Origin: JAKZVK01 sp965261065
Lineage (GTDB): Bacteria > Acidobacteriota > Terriglobia > Bryobacterales > UBA6623
DNA: 64,000 nt
Direction: 5' to 3'
Assembly: GCA_965261065.1 (NCBI GenBank)
Contig: OZ253444.1
Coordinates: 3,100,001-3,164,000, forward strand
Of the stretch, positions 8,642-17,237 are shown piece by piece. The stretch's first letter is position 1. Every line of letters begins with the position of its first letter. A program made the position numbers and the translations under genes. Below the pieces are notes generated by a model. The model saw nothing but the letters and a program-made list of their open reading frames with translations, had not been told where the DNA came from and did not search any database.

Positions 8642-8659
8642 GGCAGGCCTGCGCCTGCC
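8642..8659. terminator. GC-rich hairpin between convergent genes
   Basis: GGCAGGC, a CTGC loop and GCCTGCC form a perfect 7-bp stem just after the stop at 8630 and before the convergent gene ending at 8692. There is no T-run, so intrinsic termination is uncertain. A hairpin of the same design lies at 12804-12821, so it may be a dispersed repeat. Confidence 0.45.
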
Positions 8660-8691
8660 CGGCAGTAAGCGGCAACGCAGCCCAACCGGTT

Positions 8692-9381
8692 CTACGCTCG
8701 CACGCTTCCTTCGCCGGAGCACCGATCAGGGCCACCGTCCCGTGTGATAGCTTTCGGAGCCTGAGCGTACCCGAAAACGGTGTGCTTCCCAAAAAACTGC
8801 ATGCGCCAAATGCTCGTTCCATCGTCACGGAATTGGACCTTGTATACAAATGTTTTGTCGTTGAGCTCGTAGGGTTTGAGGCAGTCCATCCGCTCTTTCA
8901 TTTCCTGCGTAGACACAGTGTTCATGTCTTGAGGTAGAACGACGCGTACCTCCGTGTGCTTGCCAAGACATTTGCCAGTTTGCCTCCAGTACAGTGCCCG
9001 GATGTGCCTTGTAATTACCTTGCAGTGCCTGCCGCGGTCGAAACTCACCGCTACGGTTGGTTCGAAAACTGAACTTCCGCGTTGTGCGTATCCGTAACGC
9101 TTAGTAGAAAAAATCTGCTCGGCAATCCTTCGATTGGATCCTACGGTTTTCGCTATCGAGTCTATGACGGCGTCTTGTTGCCGAGGACCGTCTTCAGCTC
9201 CAAAGCCGATCAGAACTTTGAATTCTTCATCTTCCGGCCCAGCGGAGTTGTTGCAGCGCGCACAACAGGGAACTGTGTGCAGGCCCTTGGGCCTCGGCTT
9301 GGGGTAAATTCCCTTTGGAGGTATGTGGTCTCTCGTTGTTGCAGGGGACTCACCGCATATTGCACACATCTGCCTAGTCAT
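8692..9381 (-). CDS. HNH-like zinc-binding protein
   Basis: A 229-residue protein starting MCAICGESPATTRDHIPPKGIY. C6-x2-C9 and C40-x2-C43 flank D18-H19, the arrangement of HNH-type nucleases in which the DH step carries the metal ligand and general base; N44 follows the second Cys pair. The rest, from about residue 50, resembles no family I know, but it is rich in Arg/Lys and includes IRALYWRQTGKCLGKH. Single-gene HNH proteins of this kind occur among accessory and defence genes, but no partner restriction, methylase or NTPase gene is nearby. Upstream is an orphan antitoxin-like gene. Nuclease activity is inferred from the motif only. Confidence 0.65.
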   Translation of the reverse strand: MTRQMCAICGESPATTRDHIPPKGIYPKPRPKGLHTVPCCARCNNSAGPEDEEFKVLIGFGAEDGPRQQDAVIDSIAKTVGSNRRIAEQIFSTKRYGYAQRGSSVFEPTVAVSFDRGRHCKVITRHIRALYWRQTGKCLGKHTEVRVVLPQDMNTVSTQEMKERMDCLKPYELNDKTFVYKVQFRDDGTSIWRMQFFGKHTVFGYAQAPKAITRDGGPDRCSGEGSVRA

Positions 9382-9461
9382 GATTCTTGCCTTTCGGAAA
9401 CCGTAACACTTGGCTTCGACTGGCGACGAAAGGTCAACTCGCCATTTCTCTCCTTACGCGG

Positions 9462-9698
9462 TCACCATTCGCTGCGTTCCAGAACGCGCCGGGAGGCTGT
9501 CGAAACGAAGGGATCCTTTGAGTCTTCGATCTTGGCGAGGACTCGATCCATCCCTTCCGTCACTTCTTCAGGTGCGTGCCGCGCTAGGTACTCCTTCAGC
9601 GCCTCGCTGTACAACTGGCTTCGCGACTTCCTTGCTCGTTTCGCCAGGCGTTCGGCCTTCTCAAACACCGGCTCTGGAATGGAGACCGCTGTTCTCAT
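9462..9698 (-). CDS. Ribbon-helix-helix antitoxin-like protein, toxin missing
   Basis: A 78-residue protein, MRTAVSIPEPVFEKAERLAK, followed by RKSRSQLYSEALKEYLARH. This is the MetJ/Arc/CopG ribbon-helix-helix fold that binds its own operator, as in MazE-like antitoxins. The longer open frame to 9827 lacks similarity, and the ATG at 9698 begins exactly at the conserved strand. In such pairs the MazF-type toxin normally starts within a few bases of the antitoxin stop. Here the 80 bases before the HNH-like gene contain TAAGGAGAGAAATGGCGAG, which looks like the ribosome-binding site and start of a partner, but the frame stops after three codons. The toxin therefore seems deleted. Confidence 0.75.
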   Translation of the reverse strand: MRTAVSIPEPVFEKAERLAKRARKSRSQLYSEALKEYLARHAPEEVTEGMDRVLAKIEDSKDPFVSTASRRVLERSEW

Positions 9699-9886
9699 AC
9701 CTGTAGCATAACCATCTTCCTCGGCCAGACGGCTACGGTGGTCGCATTCAGGTGGTCGCTTTGCATGGGCCGTCGGGGGATGACGCCGTCGTGGCAGAGC
9801 CGGCGCTCCGTTCCACATCTTGCACAATGCGTTACACTCGGGGCGGGCGAGTTTACAAGTCAGTGCCCACTTTGGAAGGAGTTGTT

Positions 9887-11101
9887 ATGTCGAATCAACC
9901 AAGTCGTAGAAACCTTCTGCAATCAGGAGCCGCCGCGGCGGCTATCGCAGCGGCCGCCGGCGCGTCGGCGTGCAGTGAGCCCGCCCAGTCCACCCTAACA
10001 GAGAGCGGCGCCAGGGTCACGTACAAAGACCTCGGCGTTCGTCCCACCATCAACGGCCGTGGCACGGTCACCGTGCTCGGCGGCTCGGTGATGCCGGCCG
10101 AAGTGGTGGCGGCGATGGTCGAGGCGGCGAAGTATCACGTTCACCTGCCCGAGCTGCAGAAGAAGGCCGGGGCGAAGATCGCCGAGATGATCGGCGTTCC
10201 GGCGGCAATGATCTCCTGTGGCGCGGCGTCGGCCATCACCTGCGGAACGGCGGCCTGTCTTCACCGCGGCGATGCCAAGAAAGCGCAGCAGCTTCCCGAT
10301 GTCACCGGCATTCCCAACATCATCATTTCGCAGAAAGCGCATCGCTGCGGCTACGAAGCGCAGATGTGGCTCACCGGCGCGCGCACGGTCTGGGTCGACA
10401 CGCGCGAAGAGCTCGAGAAGGCCATCGCGGCGGAAAACCCGGCCATGATGTTCTTTCTCAACAAGAACGATCCTGACGGCCAAATCAAGCGGGCCGAGTG
10501 GGTCGAGGTGGCCAAGAAGCACAACGTCCCGACGTTGAACGATGCGGCGGCAGACGTACCGCCCAAGGATCGGCTCAAGGGTTATGTGGACGAAGGCTTC
10601 GATCTGGTCGTGTTGTCGGGCGGCAAGGGATTGATCGGCCCGCAGGCGAGCGGCATGTTGCTTGGCCGGCCCGATCTGATCGAGGCCGCCTGGCTGTCGA
10701 TCAGTCCGCACGGCGGTATCGGGCGTGGCATGAAGGTCGGCAAGGAAGAGATCATGGGGCTGGTGGCGGCGGTTGAACGCTACCTGCGCATCGACCACGA
10801 CGCCGAACGGCGTGAGCTCGACGCCCGGGCGGCCCACATCATCGAGAAGGTCAAGGGCCTAGACGGCATCGAGACCGGCATCCGCATCCCTGAGATCGCC
10901 AACCGCGTCCCCCACGTCACCCTTAAGTGGGACGAAGCGGCTCGCGGCAAGACGGCCCGCCAGGTAATCAAAGAGATGGTCGAGGGCGAGCCCTCCATCG
11001 CCATCTCGGGTGCCAGAGGCGGACTGACGATTTCTGTTTGGATGATGAAACCGGGCGAGCACGAAATCGTGGCCGAGCGATTGCATGAGGTGTTGAGTTA
11101 A
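9887..11101 (+). CDS. SelA-like PLP-dependent enzyme with Tat/lipoprotein signal
   Basis: A 404-residue fold-type I PLP enzyme of the selenocysteine synthase-like group, which also includes D-glucosaminate-6-phosphate ammonia-lyase. K247 in VLSGGKGLIGPQASG is the likely PLP Lys, and NDAAADVPP at about 218-226 supplies the Asp that contacts the pyridine N. It lacks the tRNA-binding features of true SelA and no sel genes are near. The N-terminus PSRRNLLQSGAAAAAIAAA is a Tat-type signal ending in a lipobox-like GASAC (C29), implying an anchored, exported PLP enzyme. GGAAGGAG at 9874-9881 supports the ATG at 9887 over the upstream frame start at 9752. Likely role: beta-elimination from an amino sugar acid. 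Confidence 0.8.
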   Translation: MSNQPSRRNLLQSGAAAAAIAAAAGASACSEPAQSTLTESGARVTYKDLGVRPTINGRGTVTVLGGSVMPAEVVAAMVEAAKYHVHLPELQKKAGAKIAEMIGVPAAMISCGAASAITCGTAACLHRGDAKKAQQLPDVTGIPNIIISQKAHRCGYEAQMWLTGARTVWVDTREELEKAIAAENPAMMFFLNKNDPDGQIKRAEWVEVAKKHNVPTLNDAAADVPPKDRLKGYVDEGFDLVVLSGGKGLIGPQASGMLLGRPDLIEAAWLSISPHGGIGRGMKVGKEEIMGLVAAVERYLRIDHDAERRELDARAAHIIEKVKGLDGIETGIRIPEIANRVPHVTLKWDEAARGKTARQVIKEMVEGEPSIAISGARGGLTISVWMMKPGEHEIVAERLHEVLS

Positions 11102-11164
11102 CGCGGCGGCGTTCTGGGCGCGAATCCGCGCGAACCCAAGAAGCCGAGATGAAATGAGGAGACT

Positions 11165-11245
11165 CGCGGTTTCGGGAGTGCGGTACGCTCCCGAGTGACG
11201 GGCTTCGCCCCGCCCGTTCCATGACGCGGGGCGAATCCCGAAATC
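11165..11245 (+). ncRNA. Structured leader of the IS110-family element (candidate guide RNA)
   Basis: Three nested complementary segments precede the transposase: an outer stem TTTCGGGA (11170-11177) with TCCCGAAA (11236-11243), an alternative hairpin TCGGGAG (11172-11178) with CTCCCGA (11188-11194), and a 10-bp stem TTCGCCCCGC (11204-11213) with GCGGGGCGAA (11226-11235) around a 12-nt loop. IS110-family elements encode a bridge/seeker RNA in a non-coding flank that guides target choice, so this leader is a candidate. I cannot show transcription or target complementarity. The 3' flank (12439-12610) is the alternative location. Confidence 0.4.
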
Positions 11246-11274
11246 TCTTCTTATAACGAAAGGAACTACGAACT

Positions 11275-12438
11275 ATGAAGAACCATAGCAAAGCCATCGA
11301 AGCCTTGTCACAACCGCAACACGAGATGATCGAACAAGGCATGAACGTCGTCGCCGGTCTGGACCTGGGTGACCAGTACTCCCACGTCTGCCTGCTCGAT
11401 CTGGAAGGAAACATCGTGGAACGCGTGCGCGTGCGCACCACCGTCCAGCAGTTCGAGAAGTACTTCGGCGCGTGGGCGTCGATGCGGGTGGTGTTCGAAG
11501 CCGGCACCCACTCGCTGTGGGTCTACCGGCTGCTGGAACGCCTCGGTCACGAAGCGCTGATGGCCGACACGCATCGGCTGGCGCTGATCACGCAATCGCT
11601 GTCGAAGGGCGATGAGCGCGACGCCGCCACGTTGGGCGAGTTGGGACTGCGGATGCCCCAGATGCTCAACCCCGTGCAGCCGTGTTCGCTCGAGACGCAA
11701 CAGGATCGCACCCTGCTGCGGGCACGCGAGGGCGCGGTCGCCGCGCGCACCAAACTGATCAACTTGGTGAGGGGCACGGTGAAAAGTTTCGGCGAACGCT
11801 TGCCGAAGTCGGGCACCGAGGCCTTTGCAAAGAAGGCCGGCGCGGCGATGCCGGCGTCGCTGCGCGAGACGCTGAGCCCGTTGCTGCTGGTGATTCAACA
11901 CCTCAGCGACGAGATTCGCCGCTACGACAAAAAGATTGAGCAGTTGGGCGAAGAGAAATATCCGCAGACCCGGCGGATGCGCTCGATCCGCGGGGTGGGG
12001 CCGATCACGTCGTTGGCGTTCGTGCTGAACCTGGACGACGACGCCACGAAGTTGAAGAGCAGCCGAGCGGCGGGACCGCGCATGGGGCTGCGTCCGAAGA
12101 AGCGCGACTCGGGGAAGAGTTCCCCGCAGTTGAGCATCACCAAGAGCGGCGACCCGATGCTGCGGAAGCTATTGGTGCAATGTGCGCAGTACGTGTTGGG
12201 ACACCACGGCACGGACTCGGCGCTGCGGCGCTGGGGCTTGCGATTGGCGGCGCGAGGCGGCAAGGCAGCGAAGCGCAAGGCGGTGGTGGCGGTGGCGCGC
12301 AAGTTAGCGATCCTGCTGCATGTGTTGTGGAAGCGCGAGGTGGACTTTGATCCGTTCTACGGCAGCCAGGACCCGAAGCCGCCCTTCGAAGCGGCCCCCG
12401 TGTCGGGGTCGGGGTCGGGGTCCGAGCCGGCGGGATGA
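11275..12438 (+). CDS. IS110-family DEDD transposase
   Basis: A 387-residue recombinase. The N-terminal RuvC-like DEDD domain has D30 in VVAGLDLGDQYSHV, a Glu in VVFEAGTHSLW and the Asp pair in SLSKGDERDAAT. The C-terminal transposase_20 region contains MRSIRGVGPITSLAFVLNL and then GLRPKKRDSGKSSPQLSITK, with the conserved Ser expected near the SITKSG motif. The C-terminus ends in a GSGSGS tract from a short GGGGTC repeat. The frame is complete, so the element may be active. Ends are not defined by terminal inverted repeats, as usual for this family. The sequence is only distantly similar to the second IS110-family protein at 62739. Confidence 0.93.
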   Translation: MKNHSKAIEALSQPQHEMIEQGMNVVAGLDLGDQYSHVCLLDLEGNIVERVRVRTTVQQFEKYFGAWASMRVVFEAGTHSLWVYRLLERLGHEALMADTHRLALITQSLSKGDERDAATLGELGLRMPQMLNPVQPCSLETQQDRTLLRAREGAVAARTKLINLVRGTVKSFGERLPKSGTEAFAKKAGAAMPASLRETLSPLLLVIQHLSDEIRRYDKKIEQLGEEKYPQTRRMRSIRGVGPITSLAFVLNLDDDATKLKSSRAAGPRMGLRPKKRDSGKSSPQLSITKSGDPMLRKLLVQCAQYVLGHHGTDSALRRWGLRLAARGGKAAKRKAVVAVARKLAILLHVLWKREVDFDPFYGSQDPKPPFEAAPVSGSGSGSEPAG

Positions 12439-12852
12439 GTTGAGCGGCACGAAGGAAGCCGGATCAGGTCAGTAGTACGAGTTCGCAAGGCGGAGGAAAG
12501 GAAGCCCCCAGCGAAGGGAACACGTCGGACACCGAGTTCGTAGCGACTGCGCGTTCCGGGCCGGCCAGCAGGACAAGGCCGCAGCTGAGACAGCAGCGCT
12601 GCTAAGACTGAACTTCAAAGAGCACCGCGTCGCGGACGACGCCAAAGAGAGTGCGGATGGAAGCCAGGTCGGACGTGCCCCAGAAACTGAAGTTTCCCCG
12701 AGGCCCCTTGCCAGTTGACAAAGCGAATCTCCTCATGGAAGCCCGGAACGCAAGTGACGGGTAAATCCTCTCGGTTTGGCAGACGGCCCTTGCACAATGA
12801 GCAGGCGGGCCTGAGCCCGCCCGCCCACGGATTTAGATCCGCGGCTCTGTCC
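12439..12852. other. IS110 3' flank and intergenic region
   Basis: These 414 bases after the transposase hold no supported gene. The first 170 or so are probably still part of the element; they contain repeated words such as gagttcg and could encode a guide RNA. A perfect 7-bp hairpin GGCGGGC-CTGA-GCCCGCC lies at 12804-12821, just beyond the end of the DUF255 gene, and may serve as its terminator. Confidence 0.5.
12804..12821. terminator. GC hairpin after the DUF255 gene
   Basis: Perfect 7-bp stem with a CTGA loop, 31 bases past the stop of the minus-strand gene ending at 12853. No clear T-run. It has the same design as the hairpin at 8642-8659. Confidence 0.45.
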
Positions 12853-15258
12853 TCAAAGTGGCGGCTGCGGTTGAACCAGCGGCTTGACCTTCCGGATCTG
12901 CGCGGCGAAGACCGCCGGGTCGCTCGTCGGTAGCTCGCACACTCGCTGTTCGCAAACGTAAGCCGTAGTCTTGCCCTTTATGGCTCGTTTGCCTTCAAGC
13001 AAGGGAATCAGCGAGGTTTGTTCCTCCAGCGTCACGCCCCCGGCGACCACCGCGAGAATCCGGTTCGGCAGGAAGGTCTCGCGCAGCTTCGCGAGAAAAG
13101 ACTCGGCCTGCTCCCGCGACTCGAGGGCTACGATCACCACTTCTTTCGGCGTATCGAGATGGAAGTCGAGCGCCAGCATCATTTCCGACAGTGCCGCCGG
13201 CGCGCGCTTGAGCACGCTTTCAAAGGCGCGAAACGCCTTCTCGGCCCTCTGGCGATACTCGTCCCGTGTCGTGAATTCATGTAACCGCAACAGGTTGAGG
13301 ACGGCCACCGAGTTTCCCGAGGGCTCGGCGCCGTCGTAGGCAGGTTTCTCGCGGGCCAGCAGTTGCTCGTGGTCGCCGCTGGTCATGAAGAAGCCGCCGA
13401 ACGCCCTGTCTTCGTAGTGCTCCTCTAGGACCTCGTCCAACTCAATCGCCGTTCGCAGCCAGCGCGGCTTGCCGGTAGCTTCATAGAGGTCGAGCAGCGC
13501 TGCGATCAGAAAAGCATAGTCGTCGAGGTAGGCGTTATGGCGCGCCTGGCCGTTGCGATAGCTGCGCAGGAGGCGGCCGTCGCGACGTAGGTTCCTGAGC
13601 AGGAAGTCCGCGGCTTGCTCGCCCCGCCGAGCGTAGTCCTCATCGCCCAGCACAAGCGCCGCGGTGGCATGCGCCGAGATCATCATCGCGTTCCATGAGG
13701 TAAGAACCTTCTCATCGCGCAACGGCGGCGGACGCTCAAGCCGCGCCTCATACAGCTTCTCCCTCGACCGTTCGAGGACCGAGCGCAACGCCTCGGGCTT
13801 CACTGACAGTTCTTTCGCGGCATCGTCTAGCATCTTCGGCGTGTTCGGGATGTTGCGTCCCTCGAAGTTGCCCTCCGCCGTGATGTCGTAATAGCGGTTG
13901 ACCAACCGCGCGTCCTCTTCGCCGAGCACGGCCTCGATCTCAGCGGGCGTCCAGGTGAAGAACCAGCCCTCCTCGCGATGGCCCTCGGGGTTGAGGCTGT
14001 CGGCGTCGGTGGCGGAATAGAAGGCCCCTCCCGGCGCCGTCATGTCGCGCTCGACGTAGCGCAGAATCTCGCGGGCGATGCCGGCGAAATCCTCGCGGCC
14101 GCTTGCCTGGTAAGCCTCGAGATAGATCACCACGAGCAGCGCGTTGTCGTACAGCATCTTTTCGAAATGCGGCACCTGCCAGCGCGCGTCGGTCGAATAG
14201 CGGTGGAAGCCGCCGCCGATGTGATCGTATATCCCACCGCGGGCCATGCCGGCGAGCGTCTTGACCACCATCTCGAGATACTGCTCGTCGCCCGTGCGCC
14301 GGTGATAGCGAAGCAACAGCCGAGTCGACAAGCCGCTGGGGAACTTGGGCGCGCCGCGCGTTCCGCCGTGGTCCGCATCGAACCGCGTACGGTTGTACGC
14401 AACGGCCGCTCCCAGCACGTCCGCTCCCGGAAGCGACAGCCCTCCGGTGGGCTCGAGCATCGCCTCGACTTTGGCGGTGATGGAGCGGGCTTGCTCGGCA
14501 ACCTGGTCGGGCTGCTCACCGTAGATGCCGCGCAACTCCTGGAGAATCGTCAGGAAGCCTTTCGTCGCTCCACGGTCGCCGTCGCGCGCCGGGAAGTAGG
14601 TGCCGGCGTAGAACGGCTGCCGGTCGGGCGTGAGCCAAGCCGTCATCGGCCAGCCGCCGTGCTGTCCCATAGCCTGCACCGCGCTCATGTAGATAGCGTC
14701 GATGTCGGGACGCTCTTCGCGGTCGACCTTGATCGCGATGTAGTTCTCGTTGATGTAGCGGGCGATCTCGACGTCGTCAAACGACTCCTCCTCCATCACG
14801 TGGCACCAGTGACACGTCGAGTACCCCACGCTCAACAACACCGGCCGGCCGAGCCGGTTGGCTGTCGCGAACGCCTCGTCGCCCCACGGGTACCAGTTCA
14901 TGGGGTTATGCGCGTGCTGCAAGAGATACGGACTGCCTTCGAGGAACAGCCGGTTCGTAAACTTGGGCGTACCGTCTTCGTTGAGGTGTTGCGTGCGCGG
15001 CTCGTAGCCGGGTTCACGCCGGGTCCAGGCCTGGTTGAGCTGCTGGGTCAGGCCGTCGGGAAGGGCAGGCGCGCCGGGGAGCACTGTGGCGATGGCGTCC
15101 GCCTCGGCGCTCGACTGCGAGAGGCCGTTACCACAAGCGGCCCACACCGCCACAAGGAAAATGGTGGGAACGAAGCGGAGGACTGTCTCTGAGCGCACGT
15201 TCGACCAGACCACGTGCTCCCATCCTAGCCGAGCCGCGGCAGACATGGCGCGGTACAT
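12853..15258 (-). CDS. Thioredoxin-domain DUF255 protein (YyaL/SPATA20 family)
   Basis: An 801-residue protein. Residues about 97-265 form the DUF255 thioredoxin-like domain: LFLEGSPYLLQHAHNPMNWYPW, then C149-H-W-C152 in STCHWCHVMEEESF, and HGGWPMTAWLTPD. The C-terminal two thirds have the alpha/alpha toroid of glycoside-hydrolase/N-acylglucosamine epimerase-like proteins (FEKMLYDNALL, EEGWFFTWTPAEI, TSWNAMMISAHA). The N-terminus has a hydrophobic segment with WAAC at 39-42, so it may be a lipoprotein facing the periplasm. The biochemical role of the family is not established. It follows the gene at 15308 by 49 bases on the same strand and probably shares its transcript. An internal start nearer residue 24 is possible. 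Confidence 0.9.
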   Translation of the reverse strand: MYRAMSAAARLGWEHVVWSNVRSETVLRFVPTIFLVAVWAACGNGLSQSSAEADAIATVLPGAPALPDGLTQQLNQAWTRREPGYEPRTQHLNEDGTPKFTNRLFLEGSPYLLQHAHNPMNWYPWGDEAFATANRLGRPVLLSVGYSTCHWCHVMEEESFDDVEIARYINENYIAIKVDREERPDIDAIYMSAVQAMGQHGGWPMTAWLTPDRQPFYAGTYFPARDGDRGATKGFLTILQELRGIYGEQPDQVAEQARSITAKVEAMLEPTGGLSLPGADVLGAAVAYNRTRFDADHGGTRGAPKFPSGLSTRLLLRYHRRTGDEQYLEMVVKTLAGMARGGIYDHIGGGFHRYSTDARWQVPHFEKMLYDNALLVVIYLEAYQASGREDFAGIAREILRYVERDMTAPGGAFYSATDADSLNPEGHREEGWFFTWTPAEIEAVLGEEDARLVNRYYDITAEGNFEGRNIPNTPKMLDDAAKELSVKPEALRSVLERSREKLYEARLERPPPLRDEKVLTSWNAMMISAHATAALVLGDEDYARRGEQAADFLLRNLRRDGRLLRSYRNGQARHNAYLDDYAFLIAALLDLYEATGKPRWLRTAIELDEVLEEHYEDRAFGGFFMTSGDHEQLLAREKPAYDGAEPSGNSVAVLNLLRLHEFTTRDEYRQRAEKAFRAFESVLKRAPAALSEMMLALDFHLDTPKEVVIVALESREQAESFLAKLRETFLPNRILAVVAGGVTLEEQTSLIPLLEGKRAIKGKTTAYVCEQRVCELPTSDPAVFAAQIRKVKPLVQPQPPL

Positions 15259-15307
15259 TGCGGCGCGAAGCAGGCGCTCCCCGTTTGTCCCTCCCCTCGG
15301 GCGCCTC

Positions 15308-16177
15308 TCACTCCGTCACGTCCCCAAACACCACGTTCGAGTCCGCCGAAAACTTGCGGAAGTTGCTGAACGTGCCTACGACCTCTTGATTGAACCCCTT
15401 GACCAGTCCCAACCGGGCCTTGAACCGCACGCGGAAGCGGTCGACCAACCACACTTCGTCGTTGACCTGCTGTTGCGTCACTTCCATTACCGCCCCTTTG
15501 CCCAGCAGGAACAAGACCCACCCGAACGACACCTTCTTGATCGTCTCGGCCTCCACCTTCACCCAGGCGTTCTCCTGCTTGGAGATGTACATCCGGCCTC
15601 GCAGGTTCGTAAGGAACTTCGCTTTCTTGAACTCCGGCTTGTAGTTGACCTTCGGCTCCGCCTCGACCACATAGCACGTGATCCCGCCGACGGTCTCTTC
15701 GCCGGCGAGCCGAAAGTGGAACGAGTTGAGCACCTCGGGAATCCACCGGCGCTGCTCGGCCTTCTTCTTCTCTTCCTTGGCGCGGCGCTTGGCGCGTTGT
15801 TTTGGCGTCTCTTCTTGCATGCGCTTGATGCTCTTGTCGAGCTTGCGCTGTTCCTTCTGCTCATCTTTCGGGCTAAGCGGCTTGTCATTCTTCGCGATGA
15901 GGCGCTGGTAGTGCGAGCCGTCGAGCATCGTGATGTCGTAGGTTTTCGACTTGCTCGACTTGATCGCTCCCTTCTTGTTGAAGTTACGTTCCTCGTCGCG
16001 TTCGTGGAACGTGTAGTGGCGCGCAAGCTTGTCATTCTCTTCGTCGTGCTCGAAGGCCAGCCGAACGATCTCCGCCGCATCAGGCTCGGCGGCCGACGAA
16101 CTGCCGCCAAGCGCTGCCGCTGCAAGCAGGACGAACCAAGGCAGTGGTAGCCATTGCCGTTTGCGACTTTGGGGCAC
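15308..16177 (-). CDS. Secreted protein of unknown function
   Basis: A 289-residue protein with a signal peptide (PLPWFVLLAAAALGGSSSAAEP; cleavage near SSA-AE). A highly charged middle segment (about residues 95-150, rich in Lys/Glu/Arg, probably helical or coiled coil) separates two beta-rich parts. The later part, FRLAGEETVGGITCYVVEAEP followed by GRMYISKQENAWVKVEAET, resembles outer-membrane lipoprotein-sorting-like (LolA/LolB-fold) proteins common in Acidobacteriota, but I would not assign that function firmly. Same strand as DUF255 downstream. Confidence 0.8.
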   Translation of the reverse strand: MPQSRKRQWLPLPWFVLLAAAALGGSSSAAEPDAAEIVRLAFEHDEENDKLARHYTFHERDEERNFNKKGAIKSSKSKTYDITMLDGSHYQRLIAKNDKPLSPKDEQKEQRKLDKSIKRMQEETPKQRAKRRAKEEKKKAEQRRWIPEVLNSFHFRLAGEETVGGITCYVVEAEPKVNYKPEFKKAKFLTNLRGRMYISKQENAWVKVEAETIKKVSFGWVLFLLGKGAVMEVTQQQVNDEVWLVDRFRVRFKARLGLVKGFNQEVVGTFSNFRKFSADSNVVFGDVTE

Positions 16178-16352
16178 GGGAACCTCTCAGCAGGGAGTAT
16201 AGATACATACGCGCCTCAACGCCCGACAGTTGCCGCAATTCCGGCCCAAAAAGAATCCGGCGAGGCGGACCTAACCTTTCGGCCCCACCTCCGTCTAACG
16301 GTCAAATCATGAGCCGGCGGTATGCCGGCCGCATTCCCAGGAGAAACTGTCA

Positions 16353-16982
16353 ATGAAGCCATTGTTGGTCTTGCTTTCTGTCTCTGTCTCAACGCTACTA
16401 GCTCAACCCGGCCCCCCGCCCGAAGGAATGCCAGGGCGTCACGGGCAGGCCGCTATGCATGCGGACGCTCTTCGGGAGCACCTCTCGCTTACCGAAGACC
16501 AGATCGTGCGCCTCCATCAGGTACAGCGCGACCGGATGCAGCAGATGCGTCCCGCGGTGCAGCAAATCGCCGAGAAACAGCAGGCTCTCGAACAGGAGCT
16601 GCAATCGCCCGCGCCCGACCCCGCCACGGTCGGACGTCTGACGCTCGAAATCCGCGAGCTGCGCCAACGCATGCCCATGTCGCGCGAGGCCTTGCGCGAT
16701 CAAGCCTTGTCGATTCTGACACCGGATCAACAGGCCAAGCTCGACGCCCTCAACGAAGCTATGAAGTTACAACCTGCCGCCGCCCAAGCGATGGCTCTGA
16801 ACCTGATCGAGGGTCCGCATGCCGGCCGCCACCAGGCGATGTGGATCGGCGACGGTGGTGCCGGCGAACACAAAGCCGTCTATCTGCGTTCCGGCCCGAT
16901 GGTCGACTACACCGCCGCGACGATCGGGCATGAGGGCCCGCCCACGCCCGACGTGGTGATCAAACGCGTCCAAGTCCGATAG
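16353..16982 (+). CDS. Spy/CpxP-like periplasmic protein (LTxxQ-type)
   Basis: A 209-residue protein with a short signal peptide (MKPLLVLLSVSVSTLLAQ). Helical segments carry the paired motifs LSLTEDQIVRL (about residues 45-55) and LSILTPDQQAKL (about 118-129). LTxxQ motifs of this kind define the Spy/CpxP-like periplasmic stress proteins, which act as chaperones or metal/envelope stress modulators. The region between them is an amphipathic, Gln/Arg-rich helix. Residues after 150 are Gly/Pro-rich and not conserved. AGGAGAAAC at 16339-16347 is a good ribosome-binding site for the ATG at 16353. Confidence 0.8.
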   Translation: MKPLLVLLSVSVSTLLAQPGPPPEGMPGRHGQAAMHADALREHLSLTEDQIVRLHQVQRDRMQQMRPAVQQIAEKQQALEQELQSPAPDPATVGRLTLEIRELRQRMPMSREALRDQALSILTPDQQAKLDALNEAMKLQPAAAQAMALNLIEGPHAGRHQAMWIGDGGAGEHKAVYLRSGPMVDYTAATIGHEGPPTPDVVIKRVQVR

Positions 16983-17237
16983 CGGCCCAACCCTTTCAAT
17001 CTCCTTCCCGACCCCTGTGGAAGGCCCCTGAGGATGGTGCAGTTCCGCGCAAGCGGGCTGCGCCGTCCTTTTCTTGGTCGGCCTCGCTGCGATCTAGCGG
17101 CGCTCCTGGTTGACGCCGCGCCCAGTTGGCAACAGGCCCCCGCTGTTATCCGATATCTTGGGGATGCGAGGCCGCAGGTTTCCGCAGGGGCTGGCCGGAG
17201 TTCACCGCCGCCCCCGACAGGAGTCTCGGTCATCCCG

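Noticed and set aside
9752..9886. Upstream extension of the SelA-like protein
   Set aside because: The extra 45 residues are unrelated to the family and would bury the Tat signal; a strong ribosome-binding site precedes 9887.
12400..12425. Short GGGGTC repeat at the IS110 C-terminus as a regulatory repeat
   Set aside because: It is within the coding frame and simply encodes a GSGSGS tail.
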